Below, in pieces: positions 17,584-27,901 of a stretch of 64,000 nt of DNA. The stretch's first letter is position 1. Every line of letters starts with the position of its first letter. The stretch is taken from positions 1 through 64,000 of the forward strand of contig PUHN01000008.1 of the NCBI GenBank assembly GCA_002967695.1, written 5' to 3'. The stretch is from Rhodobacteraceae bacterium WD3A24 (GTDB taxonomy: Bacteria > Pseudomonadota > Alphaproteobacteria > Rhodobacterales > Rhodobacteraceae). The position numbers and the translations under genes were made by a program. The notes below the pieces were generated by a model. That model worked only from the letters and a program-made list of their open reading frames with translations, was not told the DNA's origin and did not search any database.

Positions 17584-18396
17584 TCAGGGCCGGATAAAGC
17601 GCGCTCCGCTGCCCGTTCTGCCGCCCCCGGAATCCAGCGCGTCGCCGCCGCCCGGCGCGGCGCGCAGAAATCGCCCGCCACGCTCGATCAGCGCGGCCCG
17701 CAGCGGCGCAAGATTGGCGGCGACCGGCGCGGCGAGGGCGACGGGGCGCCCTTGCATCCGCGCCATGGCCGAGACGACCGAGACGATGCGCGGCCCGCCC
17801 GCACCCATGGCGAAGGCCGGCGCGCCGGAGGCGCCGAAATCCACCGCGCAGCTCAGCGCGAGAATGCCGCCCGCGGCGTGGAGGACGCGGCAGTCTTCCT
17901 CCAGCGCCGGCGCCTCGGCACGCTCGCGGGCGTAGGAGACAAGGCCCACCGCCTCGCCCGCGCGCGGGGCGGCGGCCGTGGCATAGGCCGCGAGCGAGGG
18001 CAGGCGAATCGGCCGCGTCAGCTCGAGCAGCGCAAGATCGCGCGCCACCCGCGTCTCCACCGCTTCCCCTCCACGGTCGTAGGCCGGATGGACGGCTGCG
18101 CGGGCGACATCGCGATAGGCCGCCGCGCGCCCGTCGCGCCAGCCCGCGCGGAATTCGATGCGCGCGGGGTCGATGCGCCTGCCCGTGTCAGGGTCGAAGA
18201 GGCAGTGCGCGGCGGTGAGCACCTGATCTGGGGCGATCAGCGCGCCCGTGCAAAAGCCTTGCCCGCCGATCTCCAGCCGGCCGACGGCCTCCCACGGGCC
18301 GGCGGTGTCGCCGGTCGAAAGCCGCTGCGGGCCCGGCGTCTGCGCGCCGGCCGGCAGCGCCAGCCCCAGAAGAATCGCCAGCAGGATCGCGCGCAT
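17584..18396 (-). CDS. Secreted trypsin-like serine protease (S1 family)
   Basis: The 270-residue protein carries a Sec signal peptide (about 1-18, ending PAGAQ) and a chymotrypsin-fold domain. The catalytic triad is readable: His64 in LTAAHC, Asp120 in ARDLALLEL and Ser190 in GASGAPAF. Cys49/Cys65 and Cys169/Cys183 are placed for two disulphides, which suits a periplasmic or exported enzyme. A glycine-rich, low-complexity tail follows residue 245. No PDZ domain is present, so it is not a DegP-type protease. The substrate is unknown. Confidence 0.88.
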   Translation of the reverse strand: MRAILLAILLGLALPAGAQTPGPQRLSTGDTAGPWEAVGRLEIGGQGFCTGALIAPDQVLTAAHCLFDPDTGRRIDPARIEFRAGWRDGRAAAYRDVARAAVHPAYDRGGEAVETRVARDLALLELTRPIRLPSLAAYATAAAPRAGEAVGLVSYARERAEAPALEEDCRVLHAAGGILALSCAVDFGASGAPAFAMGAGGPRIVSVVSAMARMQGRPVALAAPVAANLAPLRAALIERGGRFLRAAPGGGDALDSGGGRTGSGARFIRP

Positions 18397-18450
18397 GTCG
18401 CCTTAGCCCCGTCGCCTCTGCCCGTCGGTTACCGGCCGGGTGCGGCGAAA

Positions 18451-19740
<1,290 letters not shown>

Positions 19741-19770
19741 CGCGCGTGTCCTGTTTTCCGCTCGGGGCGA

Positions 19771-20889
19771 TCAGCCCATCAGGCCGGGGTTGAGAATGCC
19801 GCGCGGGTCGAACTGGCCGCGCAGCCCGGCGGCGATCCGCGACAGCGGCGCGGGCTCGGGCTGAAAGACATCGGCTGCCGCACGGGTGGCCGCGTCGGCG
19901 CGGATCAGCGTGGCGTGGCCCTCGAACGCGCCGAGGCGGGCGCGCAGATCGGTGCCGGCCGGAACCAGCAGCCAGACAAGCCCGCCGCCCCAGTCGAAAA
20001 GCGCCGCGCCCCCCGCCCGCGCGGCGATCGCGGGGCCGTCGCTGGGCTTGACCGAGACGCGCCAGACATCGCCCGCCCGGTTGTGGAACGGGGCGACATC
20101 GCGGATACCCTGCCATGTTTCCGCGCAGGCCTGTGGGTCGCGCTCCACCGTCACCGGCCCGAACCGCTCCAGCAGCCTGACGAGTTCGCCGGCACGGTAG
20201 GCCACCGAACTGGCGAAGCCCTCGATGCGCAGGAGCGTGCGCGGCGCGTCGCCGGGCAGGTGCGCCGCCCCGTTGACCTCGAAGGGCGAGGAAAGCCCGG
20301 CCGCCATGGCCCTGACCGCCTCGGTGTCCGAAAGCCCCTCGACGGTCAGTGTCGCCTGCGACTCGGGGACGGGCAGAACCTTGAACGACAGGCGGGTGAG
20401 CACGCCGAGCGTGCCGTAGCTGCCTGCCATCAGCTTGACCAGATCATAGCCGGTGACGTTTTTCATCACCCGCCCGCCATTGCTGATGATCTCGCCCCGG
20501 CCATCGACGAAACGCACCCCGATCAGGCTGTCGCGGCAGGCGCCCGTCTGGATGCGTCGTGGCCCCGACACATTCGCCGCCGCCACCCCGCCGATGGTGG
20601 GCGTGCCGTCGGTGTTCATCAGGCCGCGGTGGTCCATCGGCTCGAACGGCAGGCGCTGGCCCTCGGCCTCCAGCGTGGTCCGGACCTCGGACAGTGGCGT
20701 GCCCGCCTCCGCCACGATGGTCAGCGCGCCGGGCTCGTAGAGCGCGATGCCCGCCAGCCCCGCAGTCGAGAGCGCCGCGCCGGTTACCGGCCGGCCGACG
20801 GGCCGGGTGCCGCCGCCGACGATCCGGAGCGGGCCGTCGCTGGCAGCGACGGTCTCGGCAAGCTCGGCTTCGCTTTCGGGGCGGATCAC
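19771..20889 (-). CDS. glcE: Glycolate oxidase FAD-binding subunit GlcE
   Basis: GlcE is the second flavin-type subunit of the membrane-associated glycolate oxidase that converts glycolate to glyoxylate. The 372 residues contain the PCMH-type FAD-binding fold with RIVGGGTRP, NTDGTPTIGGVAAANVSGPRR (about 112-132) and VMKNVTGYDLVKLMAGSYGTLGV. The start is GTG 20889, overlapping the glcD stop (GTGA), which gives MIRPESEAEL as in homologues. The frame stays open upstream inside glcD but only as an overlap. Translational coupling to glcD is likely. Confidence 0.93.
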   Translation of the reverse strand: MIRPESEAELAETVAASDGPLRIVGGGTRPVGRPVTGAALSTAGLAGIALYEPGALTIVAEAGTPLSEVRTTLEAEGQRLPFEPMDHRGLMNTDGTPTIGGVAAANVSGPRRIQTGACRDSLIGVRFVDGRGEIISNGGRVMKNVTGYDLVKLMAGSYGTLGVLTRLSFKVLPVPESQATLTVEGLSDTEAVRAMAAGLSSPFEVNGAAHLPGDAPRTLLRIEGFASSVAYRAGELVRLLERFGPVTVERDPQACAETWQGIRDVAPFHNRAGDVWRVSVKPSDGPAIAARAGGAALFDWGGGLVWLLVPAGTDLRARLGAFEGHATLIRADAATRAAADVFQPEPAPLSRIAAGLRGQFDPRGILNPGLMG

Positions 20890-22322
20890 GGCGCCGCCCG
20901 CCGCGTTTCGGTGGCCGCCAGCGGGAAGACCTTGGCCGGGTTGAGCAGCCAGGCCGGATCGAACACGTCCTTGACGCGCAGCTGTGCCTCGATGTCGGCG
21001 TCCGAGAACTGCGCGCTCATCAGGTCGCGCTTTTCCACGCCCACGCCATGCTCGCCGGTCAGGCAGCCGCCCACCTCCACGCAGAGCTTGAGGATCTCGG
21101 CCCCGAACGCCTCGCACTTCTCCAGTTCGCCGGGGGTGTTGGCGTCGAACAGGATGAGCGGGTGCATGTTGCCGTCGCCGGCATGGAACACATTGGCGAC
21201 ATCCAGCCCGTAGGTCTTCGACATCTCGCCGATCCGGCGCAGCACATGGGGCAGCTCCGAGACGGGGATGGTCCCGTCGAGACACATGTAATCGTTGATC
21301 TGGCCCATTGCCCCGAAGGCCGACTTGCGGCCGAGCCAGATGCGCGCGCTTTCCTCTTCCGACCCGCTTTCACGCAGTTCGACGGGCTCGTGCTTGGCCG
21401 CGATCTGCTTGATCAGGCCGAGCTGCTCGTCGATTTCGTCAGCCGAGCCCTCGACCTCGACGATCAGCAGCGCCTCGCAATCCGGGTAGCCGGCATGGGC
21501 GTGCGCCTCGCAGGCGCGGATGCAGGGGCGGTCCATAAACTCGATCGCCACGGGCAGAACGCCCGCCTTGATGATGTCGCTGACGCATTGCCCGGCGACC
21601 TCGCTGGAATCGAACGCCATCAGGACAGGCCGCGCGCCCTCGGGCTTTGGCAGGATGCGCAGCCAGGCTTCGGTGACGACGCCGAGCTGCCCCTCGGAGC
21701 CGCAGATCAGCCCCAGCAGGTCGAGCCCGCCGGCATCCAGATGCGCGCCCCCGATTTGGGTGATGGTGCCGTCCATCAGCACCATCGTCACGCCCAGCAG
21801 ATTGTTGGTGGTCACGCCGTATTTCAGGCAATGCGCGCCGCCCGAATTCATCGCGATATTGCCTGCGATCGCGCAGGCGAGCTGGCTGGAGGGGTCGGGG
21901 GCGTAGAAAAAGCCGTCCTCCTCCACCGCGCCGGTGACCGACAGGTTGGTGCGCCCCGTCTGCACATGGATGAAGCGGTTGTCGTAGTCGGTCTCGAGCA
22001 CCTCGGTCATCCGCGCCACGCCCAGGATGACGCTGTCGGCGGTGGGCAGCGCGCCGCCGGCCAGGCTGGTGCCGGCCCCGCGCGGGACGACCGGCACGCC
22101 CTCTTCGTGGCAGATGCGCAGCACCGCGGCGACCTCCTCGGTCGAGCGCGGCAGAACGGCGGCCAGCGGCGGGCAGCGATAGGCGACCAGCCCGTCGCAT
22201 TCATAGGCGCGCGTCTCGGTCGGATCATCGATGACGGCGTCCGCCGGCAAGGCGCCGCGGAGCCGTTCGACGATCCGCGCGCGGTACGAAAGTACCTCGA
22301 CATTCGGGGCGGGCATGTCCAT
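20886..22322 (-). CDS. glcD: Glycolate oxidase FAD-linked subunit GlcD
   Basis: GlcD is the catalytic flavoprotein oxidising glycolate (and D-lactate) to glyoxylate; it feeds photorespiration-like salvage and use of algal exudates. The 478 residues carry the FAD-binding PCMH domain with VPRGAGTSLAGGALP (about 87-101), GNIAMNSGGAHCLKYG (about 150-165), and a C-terminal domain ending GEHGVGVEKRDLM. ATG 22322 was selected because an AAGGA ribosome site precedes it and family members start near MPAPN. An in-frame ATG at 22316 is also possible. It heads the glcDEF operon and is divergent from a small secreted-protein gene. Confidence 0.93.
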   Translation of the reverse strand: MDMPAPNVEVLSYRARIVERLRGALPADAVIDDPTETRAYECDGLVAYRCPPLAAVLPRSTEEVAAVLRICHEEGVPVVPRGAGTSLAGGALPTADSVILGVARMTEVLETDYDNRFIHVQTGRTNLSVTGAVEEDGFFYAPDPSSQLACAIAGNIAMNSGGAHCLKYGVTTNNLLGVTMVLMDGTITQIGGAHLDAGGLDLLGLICGSEGQLGVVTEAWLRILPKPEGARPVLMAFDSSEVAGQCVSDIIKAGVLPVAIEFMDRPCIRACEAHAHAGYPDCEALLIVEVEGSADEIDEQLGLIKQIAAKHEPVELRESGSEEESARIWLGRKSAFGAMGQINDYMCLDGTIPVSELPHVLRRIGEMSKTYGLDVANVFHAGDGNMHPLILFDANTPGELEKCEAFGAEILKLCVEVGGCLTGEHGVGVEKRDLMSAQFSDADIEAQLRVKDVFDPAWLLNPAKVFPLAATETRRAAP

Positions 22323-22452
22323 GGCGGATCCTTCGGACGGTGTGGGTCGGAAACTAAGACCAATGCCGCCCGGTCGCAAGCGGCGCGCCCACCGGATCGT
22401 GAGTGCGTCAAGGCGCCGTTCGTGCGAGAGTCCCCGCGAAAGGAGAGTTGTC

Positions 22453-22818
22453 ATGCGCATTGTTTCCCTGATCCTTCTGGCGGGCGTCGCCGCCGCTCCC
22501 GCCCGTGCCGAACCGCCCGTCGTGGAGGACGTCACGCTGTCGGGGCAGGGGGGCGAGGTGCGCGTCTCGGTCACGCTGAGCCATCCCGACACTGGCTGGG
22601 ATCACTTTGCCGACGGTTGGGAACTGCGCACGCCGGACGGCACGCGCCTGGGCTACCGCGAACTGGCGCATCCGCATGTCAATGAACAGCCCTTCACCCG
22701 CAGCCTGCGCGGGGTCGAGATTCCCGACGGGCTCACGCGGCTGCATGTGCGCGCACATTGCAACGTCGATGGCTGGTCGTCCACGCCGTATGTGGTCGAG
22801 CTCGACGGGGGCGGCTAG
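22453..22818 (+). CDS. Small conserved secreted protein of unknown function
   Basis: The protein has 121 residues. A Sec signal peptide (MRIVSLILLAGVAAAPARAE, cleavage about residue 19) is followed by a compact domain with many aromatic and His residues. Short motifs are VSLSHPDTGWDHFADGW-like in the middle (about 42-58), TPDGTRLGYRELAHPHVNEQ and HVRAHCNVDGWS. The conserved-looking His/Trp/Cys set suggests a metal or ligand site, but I cannot assign a named function. GGAGAGTTG precedes ATG 22453. It is divergent from glcD. Confidence 0.8.
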   Translation: MRIVSLILLAGVAAAPARAEPPVVEDVTLSGQGGEVRVSVTLSHPDTGWDHFADGWELRTPDGTRLGYRELAHPHVNEQPFTRSLRGVEIPDGLTRLHVRAHCNVDGWSSTPYVVELDGGG

Positions 22819-23022
22819 GGGCCTTGATCCGCCCGGGATGCGGCCTGACGTCGTGTTTCTCGCCGTCAGGTGCCGCTCTCGGGCGGCGGCTTCGATGATC
22901 CGACGGCCCCTCGCCCGTGCCTCCCGCCGATCTTCGTCGGCGGGGAAGGACGACCGGGCCCCGACGGTTTCCAATCCCAAGGAAAATGCCCTAGGATTTC
23001 CAGACGTTTCGGGGGCAGGCCC

Positions 23023-23394
23023 ATGGGACCGGCGAGCGTTCGGCAGATGGCAGATCGGGTGGCCGCGCTCATGGAAGAGCGGCTCGGCGCGGTCGGGACA
23101 GGTCTGTCGGAAAAGCTGCGCCGCGCTGGCGGCCGGCTGCCCCGGCGGATACGGGCCGAGGCCGCGCGGCTGGCCGAAGCCGACCGCCGCGCGCGCGCCA
23201 CAGGCCCGCATGCCGATTTCGACAGCGCACAGCTCGCGCAGGCCTATGACGCCTGTGTGGGGTATCTCAAATCGCTGGGGCCGTGGCGCCGGCGGTGGGC
23301 GAGTGTCGCGCACGGCGCCGCCGGGCTGATCCTTGCGCTGCTGGCGCTGGCGGTGGCGGTCCTTGCGGTGCTGATCTGGCGGGGCTTTCTCTAG
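23023..23394 (+). CDS. Hypothetical protein with a C-terminal membrane anchor
   Basis: I do not recognise the family. The 123 residues consist of a basic, Ala/Arg-rich helical region (about 10-65), a short conserved-looking [26 protein letters not shown] segment and one strong hydrophobic helix near the C-terminus (about 94-120). That gives a tail-anchored topology with the bulk in the cytoplasm. ATG 23023 follows GGGGGCAGG. A longer reading from 22870 is possible but has no supporting ribosome site. The stop codon lies in the loop of a perfect hairpin shared with the end of glyA. Confidence 0.6.
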   Translation: MGPASVRQMADRVAALMEERLGAVGTGLSEKLRRAGGRLPRRIRAEAARLAEADRRARATGPHADFDSAQLAQAYDACVGYLKSLGPWRRRWASVAHGAAGLILALLALAVAVLAVLIWRGFL

Positions 23395-23404
23395 CCCCGC
23401 CAGA
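23375..23404. terminator. Perfect 11-bp hairpin between convergent genes
   Basis: TCTGGCGGGGC pairs with GCCCCGCCAGA around an eight-base loop. The loop contains the TAG stop of the small membrane-protein gene, and the right arm ends 11 bases before the glyA stop. There is no long T-run, but the stem is strong and lies between convergent genes, so it may act as a bidirectional terminator. Confidence 0.5.
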
Positions 23405-23414
23405 CCGGGGGATC

Positions 23415-24710
23415 TCACAGGCCCGGATAGATCGGGAAGCTGTTGCAGAGCGTCTGCACCTCGGCGCGCACCTTGGCCTCCACCTCGGCGTTGCCGTCCT
23501 CCCCGTTGGCGGCAAGCCCATCGACCACCTCGGTGATCCAGTCGGCGATCTGGCGGAACTCCGGCTCCCCGAAGCCGCGTGTCGTGCCGGCAGGCGTGCC
23601 CAGCCGGACGCCGCTGGTCACGGTCGGCTTTTCGGGGTCGAACGGGATCCCGTTCTTGTTGCACGTGATGTGCGCCCGGCCCAGGGCCTTTTCGGTGGCG
23701 TTGCCCTTCACGCCCTTGGGCCGCAGATCGACCAGCATCACATGGGTATCGGTGCCCCCGGTGACGATGTCGAGCCCGCCCTTCTGCAACTGCTCGGCCA
23801 GCGCGCGGGCATTCTTGACGACCTGGGCGGCGTAGTCGCGGAACTCGGGGCGCAGGGCCTCGCCGAAGGCCACGGCCTTGGCGGCGATCACATGCATCAG
23901 CGGGCCGCCCTGGATGCCCGGAAAGATGGCCGAGTTGAACTTCTTGGCCAGCGCCTCGTCATCGGTCAGGATCATGCCGCCGCGCGGGCCGCGCAGGGTC
24001 TTGTGCGTGGTCGTGGTGGCGACATGGGCGTGCGGGAAGGGCGAGGGGTGTGCCCCGCCGGCCACGAGCCCCGCGAAATGCGCCATGTCCACCAGCAGAT
24101 ACGCGCCCACCTGATCGGCGATGGCGCGGAAGCGGGCGAAGTCGATCTCGCGCGGGACGGCCGAGCCGCCTGCGATGATCAGCTTGGGCTGGTGCTCCTT
24201 CGCCAGCGCCTCGGCCTGGTCGTAGTCGATCAGGTTGTCGTCACGGCGCACGCCGTAATGGATCGCGTTGAACCACTTGCCCGACTGGTTCGGCGGCGCG
24301 CCGTGGGTCAGGTGCCCGCCCGAGGCGAGATCCATGCCCAGAATCGTGTCACCGGGCTTGAGCAGCGCGGTGAACACGCCCTGGTTGGCCTGGCTGCCCG
24401 AGTTGGGCTGGACGTTTGCGAAGCCTACGCCAAAGAGCTCCTTGGCGCGCCCGATGGCGAGGTTTTCCGCGATATCGACATACTGGCAGCCGCCATAATA
24501 GCGCCGCCCCGGATACCCCTCGGCATACTTGTTGGTCATCACCGAGCCCTGCGCCTCCATCACGGCATGGCTGACGATGTTTTCCGATGCGATCAGTTCG
24601 ATCTCGTCGCGCTGGCGGCCGAGTTCCTTGCGGATCGCATCGAAAAGCTCGGCGTCGCGCGACTCGAGCGGCTCGGTAAAGAACCCATTGTCACGATGGG
24701 GTGCGTTCAT
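23415..24710 (-). CDS. glyA: Serine hydroxymethyltransferase
   Basis: GlyA interconverts serine and glycine, moving the one-carbon unit to tetrahydrofolate. The 431 residues show the full PLP-fold: [15 protein letters not shown] near residue 57, [10 protein letters not shown], and the PLP lysine in [14 protein letters not shown] (about 240). The N-terminal [18 protein letters not shown] is a Rhodobacterales-type extension. No riboswitch was recognised in the 234-base upstream gap. Its neighbour nadK is divergent. Proximity to glcDEF fits glycine/glyoxylate metabolism, but the two are not in one operon. Confidence 0.96.
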   Translation of the reverse strand: MNAPHRDNGFFTEPLESRDAELFDAIRKELGRQRDEIELIASENIVSHAVMEAQGSVMTNKYAEGYPGRRYYGGCQYVDIAENLAIGRAKELFGVGFANVQPNSGSQANQGVFTALLKPGDTILGMDLASGGHLTHGAPPNQSGKWFNAIHYGVRRDDNLIDYDQAEALAKEHQPKLIIAGGSAVPREIDFARFRAIADQVGAYLLVDMAHFAGLVAGGAHPSPFPHAHVATTTTHKTLRGPRGGMILTDDEALAKKFNSAIFPGIQGGPLMHVIAAKAVAFGEALRPEFRDYAAQVVKNARALAEQLQKGGLDIVTGGTDTHVMLVDLRPKGVKGNATEKALGRAHITCNKNGIPFDPEKPTVTSGVRLGTPAGTTRGFGEPEFRQIADWITEVVDGLAANGEDGNAEVEAKVRAEVQTLCNSFPIYPGL

Positions 24711-24944
24711 GGAACATCTCCTCGAAAGGATGGTTGCAATGGATGGAGGGTCTCTTACCGGAAAAGCGCGGGCGCAAAAACCCCGCCACGCGACACAGCG
24801 CCCCGCAAGAGCGGCGCGCCCGCGCGAATCCGGCGCAGATGCCTACACGGCGCGCAGCGCGCGCGCATCTCAAGCGCGCTCTTGTCTTCGTCGTGGCCGC
24901 GGGCGAGAAGGGCGGGATACCGGCGGGACTGGCGCGAGGCGGGC

Positions 24945-25706
24945 ATGGACAAGAAGATCGCGTTCGTGGCGAGCGACGTGGCCGAGGCGCGCGAGGCCCA
25001 TGCCGCGCTGGTGGCGCGGTACGGCGACGCGCCGCTGGAGAAGGCCGATGTGATCGTCGCGCTGGGCGGCGACGGGTTCATGCTCCAGACCCTGCACCGG
25101 ACGCAGGATCTCCCGGCCCCCGTCTACGGGATGAATTGCGGCACCGTGGGCTTTCTGATGAACGAGTATGCCGAGGACGGCCTCGAAGAGCGCCTGGCGC
25201 GGGCGGAGGAGGCGATCATCAACCCCCTGCGGATGCGCGCGGAGTCGGTGACGGGCACAGGCTACGAGGCGTTGGCGATCAACGAGGTCTCGCTGCTGCG
25301 CGCGGGGCCGCAGGCGGCGCAGCTGCGCATCTCGGTCGATGGCAAGGTGCGGATGGAGCGGCTTGTCTGCGACGGGGCTCTGGTGGCCACGCCGGCGGGC
25401 TCGACCGCCTACAACTATTCGGCGCACGGGCCGATTTTGCCCATCGACTCCGATGTTCTCGCGCTCACGGCGATGGCCGCATTCCGGCCCCGCCGCTGGC
25501 GCGGGGCGCTCCTGCCCAAGATGGCACTGGTGCGCTTCGACGTGCTCACCCCCGAAAAGCGGCCGGTGATGGCCGATGCCGACAGCCGGTCCTTCCCCGA
25601 TGTCGCCTGGGTCGAAGTGCAAAGCGAGACCCGGATCTCGCATCGTTTGCTCTTCGATCCCGGCCACGGGCTGGAGGAGCGCCTGATCCGTGAGCAGTTC
25701 GTCTGA
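24945..25706 (+). CDS. nadK: NAD kinase
   Basis: NadK phosphorylates NAD to NADP in the cytoplasm and is essential in most bacteria. The 253 residues are typical of the short alphaproteobacterial form. The catalytic loop ALGGDGFML is at about 41-49, [12 protein letters not shown] follows near 68, and [10 protein letters not shown] occurs around 149. The N-terminus [10 protein letters not shown] fits the family and sets the start at ATG 24945. Its 3' end lies seven bases from the end of the convergent sigma-54 regulator gene. Confidence 0.94.
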   Translation: MDKKIAFVASDVAEAREAHAALVARYGDAPLEKADVIVALGGDGFMLQTLHRTQDLPAPVYGMNCGTVGFLMNEYAEDGLEERLARAEEAIINPLRMRAESVTGTGYEALAINEVSLLRAGPQAAQLRISVDGKVRMERLVCDGALVATPAGSTAYNYSAHGPILPIDSDVLALTAMAAFRPRRWRGALLPKMALVRFDVLTPEKRPVMADADSRSFPDVAWVEVQSETRISHRLLFDPGHGLEERLIREQFV

Positions 25707-25712
25707 CGCCGG

Positions 25713-27164
25713 TCAGGCCGGGGTGTGGGGGCCGCGCTTCATCCATGCCTCGCGCTTGCGGTAGAGCGTGGAGGGCGAGACATCGAGTATCCGCGCGGCC
25801 TGCGGGATCGAGCCGTCGCAGTAGGCGATCGTCTCCTCGATGACATGCCGCTCGATCTCGGCGAGCGGACGGCCCACGAGCCCGCCCACCGTCGCCCGCG
25901 GCGCGTCCGCGGGGGCGGCGGCGCAATCGGCGCGGGCGCTGTCGGCCGCTTCCGCCCGCAGATCCTCCGGCAACATCCACCGCGCCACCAGCGGCCCGTC
26001 ATTGAGCACCACGACATTGCGCAGCACGTTGAGCAGCTGGCGCACATTGCCTGGCCAGTGAAGCTGCTGAAACAGGGCGCCGACATCGTCGTCCAGCCCG
26101 ATAAAGCGTTTGCCTTCCTCGCTCGAGAGTCGCTCCAGCGCGGCGTCGGCGATCTCGAGCACATCCGCGCCCCGGTCGCGCAGGGGCGGCAGATGGATCG
26201 GCACCACATGCAGGCGGTAATAGAGATCCTCGCGCAGCTTGCCGCGGCGCACGGCCTCCAGCGGATCGCGGTTGGTGGCGCAGACGATGCGCACATCCAC
26301 CTTGCGCGGCCGGGTCGCCCCGACCGGCTGGATCGTCGATGTCTGAAGAAAGCGCAGCAACTTGGTCTGAAGCCCCAGGTCGAGCTCGCAGACCTCGTCG
26401 AGAAACAGCGTGCCGCCATCGGCCTCGGCCGCCGCGCCGGGCTTGTCGGCGATGGCGCCGGTGAACGCGCCGCGAAGATGGCCGAAGACCTCGGACTCGA
26501 GAAGATCGGCGGGGATCGCACCGCAATTGAGCGCGATGAACGGCCCCTTGGCCCGGTCGGAGCTGTCATGGAGCGCCTGCGCGCAGAGTTCCTTGCCGGT
26601 GCCGCTTTCGCCGGTGATGAAGACTGTCGCCATCGAGCGGGCGACGGAGCGGATCTTGGCGTAGACCGCTGCCATCGCCGGCGAGTGGCCCACGAAATCG
26701 CCCAGCGGCGCGACGGTCTCCGCCCCGTCCCGCGGCGGCGCGCCCGCGCCCTGCCCGGCGCGCAGTGCGTTTTCGACCGCGTCGATCAGGCGGTCCTCCC
26801 CGAAGGGCTTGACGAGAAATTCGTGTGCGCCCGCGCGCATCGCCTCGACCGCCTTGTCGATCGACCCGTGCGCGGTCACGACGATGACGCGTACGCCCGG
26901 CCGTTCGGCGAGCAGCGCGCGCATAAGGTCGAGCCCGTCGCGATCGGGCAACATCAGGTCGAGCACGACGACGGATGGCCGGGCCGCGTGAAAGGTCGCC
27001 TGCCCCGTATCGGCGTCTCCCGCGCTGACCACGTCATGGCCCGCCGTGCGCAGCATCGTCTCGTAAAGCAGCCTCAGCGACGGCGTGTCCTCGATGAGCA
27101 ACACCTCGGGCGACTGCACAGCGTGGTGCGGCGCCTCGGCCCGGCGTGTCGCCGTCTCGGCCAT
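25713..27164 (-). CDS. Sigma-54-dependent response regulator (NtrC/LuxO-like)
   Basis: This is a phosphorylation-controlled activator of sigma-54 promoters. The 483 residues contain a receiver domain with phospho-acceptor Asp69 (VVVLDLMLPDRDG) and switch residues in VTAHGS and VKPFGE. An AAA+ domain follows at about 155-385 with GESGTGKE and the sigma-54 contact loop GAFTGA, and a Fis-type helix-turn-helix lies at the end (IPQAARILDVSPSTLYRKRE). It starts at ATG 27164, overlapping the stop of the HPt gene by one base (TGATG). The pairing with an HPt protein is that of LuxO/LuxU in vibrios. No hybrid kinase is in the window, and the targets are unknown. Confidence 0.92.
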   Translation of the reverse strand: MAETATRRAEAPHHAVQSPEVLLIEDTPSLRLLYETMLRTAGHDVVSAGDADTGQATFHAARPSVVVLDLMLPDRDGLDLMRALLAERPGVRVIVVTAHGSIDKAVEAMRAGAHEFLVKPFGEDRLIDAVENALRAGQGAGAPPRDGAETVAPLGDFVGHSPAMAAVYAKIRSVARSMATVFITGESGTGKELCAQALHDSSDRAKGPFIALNCGAIPADLLESEVFGHLRGAFTGAIADKPGAAAEADGGTLFLDEVCELDLGLQTKLLRFLQTSTIQPVGATRPRKVDVRIVCATNRDPLEAVRRGKLREDLYYRLHVVPIHLPPLRDRGADVLEIADAALERLSSEEGKRFIGLDDDVGALFQQLHWPGNVRQLLNVLRNVVVLNDGPLVARWMLPEDLRAEAADSARADCAAAPADAPRATVGGLVGRPLAEIERHVIEETIAYCDGSIPQAARILDVSPSTLYRKREAWMKRGPHTPA

Positions 27165-27529
27165 CACGCGCCCGCCCCCCGCACATCCGCTTCGGCGGCA
27201 ATTCGAGCGATCAATGCGTCAAGACGCGGCTGTGCGCGTGCCCAGAGTGCGGCCGTGTCGGCGGAGGCCTCCGCATGCGCGGCGCGGTTGAGATCGACCG
27301 CAAGGCCGTGCAGCGCGTCGGCGCCCAGCTCGCCGGCCAACGCGCTGAGCACATGCGTCCGGGCGCGGATGACGGCGAAATCGCCCGCCGGCGCCGCCTG
27401 CCCGAGTGCCGTGCGAATTTCGTCCAGGTCGTGCAGTATCTGGATGAGCAGGGTGCCAGCGGTCTCCGGGCCGGCGAGATCGAGCAGCGCGTTGAACCGT
27501 TCGGGGTTCAGTTCCGGATCGTCGTTCAT
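27164..27529 (-). CDS. Histidine phosphotransfer (HPt) domain protein
   Basis: This single-domain HPt protein of 121 residues would relay phosphate between a hybrid histidine kinase and the receiver of the downstream sigma-54 regulator. The four-helix bundle pattern is visible, with the phospho-accepting His59 in RTHVLSALAGELGA, matching the H-x-L-x-x-x-A-x-x-x-G-A pattern. It has no kinase or receiver domain of its own. ATG 27529 was chosen as the start giving a standard HPt length. It is translationally coupled (TGATG) to the regulator gene, so the two are made together. Confidence 0.88.
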   Translation of the reverse strand: MNDDPELNPERFNALLDLAGPETAGTLLIQILHDLDEIRTALGQAAPAGDFAVIRARTHVLSALAGELGADALHGLAVDLNRAAHAEASADTAALWARAQPRLDALIARIAAEADVRGAGA

Positions 27530-27901
27530 CGCGGACTCCGCGTCACTCGCACGCGTTTGATGAAATTTCCCGGCGAGGCTATAGGATGTCGATGGAGACG
27601 GGCGCAAGTCGCGCATGGGTTGAGTTCCCGCATCGCCCCCCGCCGGCGCGGGAGTACCGTCGTCACGGTGCGCAGCACTCGCCTGCGTGCTCGTGCATGC
27701 CGTCGCCGCAGAGGAGGGGGTATCGAACGCGCGCATCATCCGGTCCGCCCCACTGCTGGGGTCGCTGTCTTCCGGCGCGAGAATTCAATCACAGGCTGCA
27801 TGCTGGCGAAGGATTACGCGATGACGGGGCTCCGGCCAACCTGCCAAAAAGGGCAGGTTGACCCGTCATGGAGGGGGCCGACTCGGCGCGCGCGCCGCGA
27901 C
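27530..27901. other. 372-base intergenic region with one perfect hairpin
   Basis: This gap separates the prpE stop from the HPt start on the minus strand and should contain the promoter of the HPt/regulator pair. I see no credible gene. The only clear structure is the hairpin at 27837-27860, 42 bases beyond the prpE stop. A GG/GC pair resembling a sigma-54 promoter near 27811 has 11 instead of 10 bases between its elements, so it was not called. Confidence 0.6.
27837..27860 (-). terminator. Perfect 9-bp hairpin downstream of prpE
   Basis: CAACCTGCC pairs exactly with GGCAGGTTG around a six-base loop that on the minus strand reads CTTTTT. It lies 42 bases after the prpE stop. The T-run is in the loop and not after the stem, so it is not a standard rho-independent terminator. 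It may be a transcript-end hairpin or a protein-binding palindrome. Confidence 0.45.

Noticed and set aside
20559-22685. A 708-codon plus-strand frame across glcD
   Set aside because: It is antisense to a well-recognised gene and has low-complexity composition. No ribosome site or domain supports it.
24711-24944. Riboswitch in the glyA leader
   Set aside because: No conserved glycine, SAM or tetrahydrofolate riboswitch core was recognisable in the 234 bases.
27806-27825. Possible sigma-54 promoter near the LuxO-like regulator
   Set aside because: The GG and GC elements are 11 bases apart; sigma-54 promoters require 10, so the match is off by one.
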